Below are positions 62,730 to 62,868 of a DNA stretch of 62,868 nucleotides, piece after piece. The stretch's first letter is position 1. Every line of letters begins with the position of its first letter. The notes below the pieces were generated by a model. It was not told the origin of the DNA, searched no databases, and saw nothing but the letters and a program-made list of their open reading frames with translations. The position numbers and the translations under genes are program-made. Source of the DNA: Spirochaetota bacterium (lineage in GTDB: Bacteria; Spirochaetota; UBA4802; UB4802); assembly GCA_040756435.1 (NCBI GenBank), contig JBFLZD010000014.1:1-62868 (forward strand), written 5' to 3'.

Positions 62730-62868
62730 AGCATTGGACTATATACAATGATAATAATTTTTTCAATGAAAATAAATAAAAACAGCCACAAATATTTTAG
62801 ATTGACTATTTTATTACATTAATTATTTCTAAATGTAGAAATATGAACAAAATATAATATAGTATACA

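Noticed and set aside
1-62868. Strand polarity of the GCGATAGT motif (KOPS- or Chi-like)
   Set aside because: Orientation is mixed (14 plus, 10 minus) and interleaved, so a polar translocase-orienting role is not supported within this window.

Overview
This is a contiguous, AT-rich (roughly 38% GC by eye) chromosomal segment from a Gram-negative, probably anaerobic or fermentative bacterium. The outer-membrane/periplasm genes (TolC, RND pump, lipoproteins, barrel-like proteins), the 4-hydroxybutyryl-CoA dehydratase, the ADP-forming acyl-CoA synthetase and the membrane Fe-S oxidoreductase support this. The mix of GH57 glycogen enzymes, DUF4912/DUF2804 proteins and a cytidylate-kinase-like protein is reminiscent of uncultured Spirochaetota. 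That placement is inference and of low certainty. No rRNA, tRNA, CRISPR array or prophage was recognised.

Layout: (1) 1-5559, a tripartite RND efflux operon with a small PII-like partner; (2) 5572-7034, a metallophosphoesterase overlapping a secreted protein; (3) 7428-15975, an accessory stretch with a B12/radical SAM enzyme, a CoA-transferase, a PAS-kinase/LuxR-regulator pair, and a duplicated segment carrying one intact and one decayed VapBC-like locus; (4) 15989-22318, two large divergent surface proteins; (5) 22305-32004, an NTase gene pair, a sugar-nucleotidyltransferase-like protein, a serine protease, 4-hydroxybutyryl-CoA dehydratase, a hydrolase and an ATP-grasp/FMN fusion; (6) 32176-41938, TPR-barrel, IMPase-like, cytidylate-kinase-like, a GDP-mannose pyrophosphorylase/PMM-like fusion, an M20 peptidase and an unusual AMP-ligase; (7) 42733-46990, a DUF2804/DUF4912/GH57 cluster facing an AAA ATPase; (8) 47019-53808, SDR, ADP-forming acyl-CoA synthetase, site-2 protease, gamma-carbonic anhydrase and an ETF:quinone-oxidoreductase-like protein; (9) 54061-62729, a lipoprotein, GH57 glucanotransferase, GlgC with an abutting response regulator, a PAS/GAF histidine kinase and an unknown protein.

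Two functional themes recur. Glycogen/alpha-glucan metabolism is covered by GlgC, a GH57 4-alpha-glucanotransferase and a GH57 branching enzyme, with a CheY-like regulator placed directly before glgC. Acyl-CoA metabolism is covered by a 4-hydroxybutyrate CoA-transferase-like protein, AbfD, an SDR, the ADP-forming synthetase and a DUF224-type membrane oxidoreductase that could take electrons from ETF.

The most interesting material is at DNA level. An exact octamer GCGATAGT (extended consensus GCGATAGTWMCNG) occurs 24 times on both strands, in all permitted reading frames, about fifteen times more than composition predicts. Two intergenic regions look like unannotated small RNA genes: a promoter-like element plus terminator reading leftward at 41937-42069, and a three-hairpin transcript at about 35844-36042. 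A MITE-like repeat family with AGGGTGTCYCAAAA ends is present three times, and one copy supplies the last codons of abfD.
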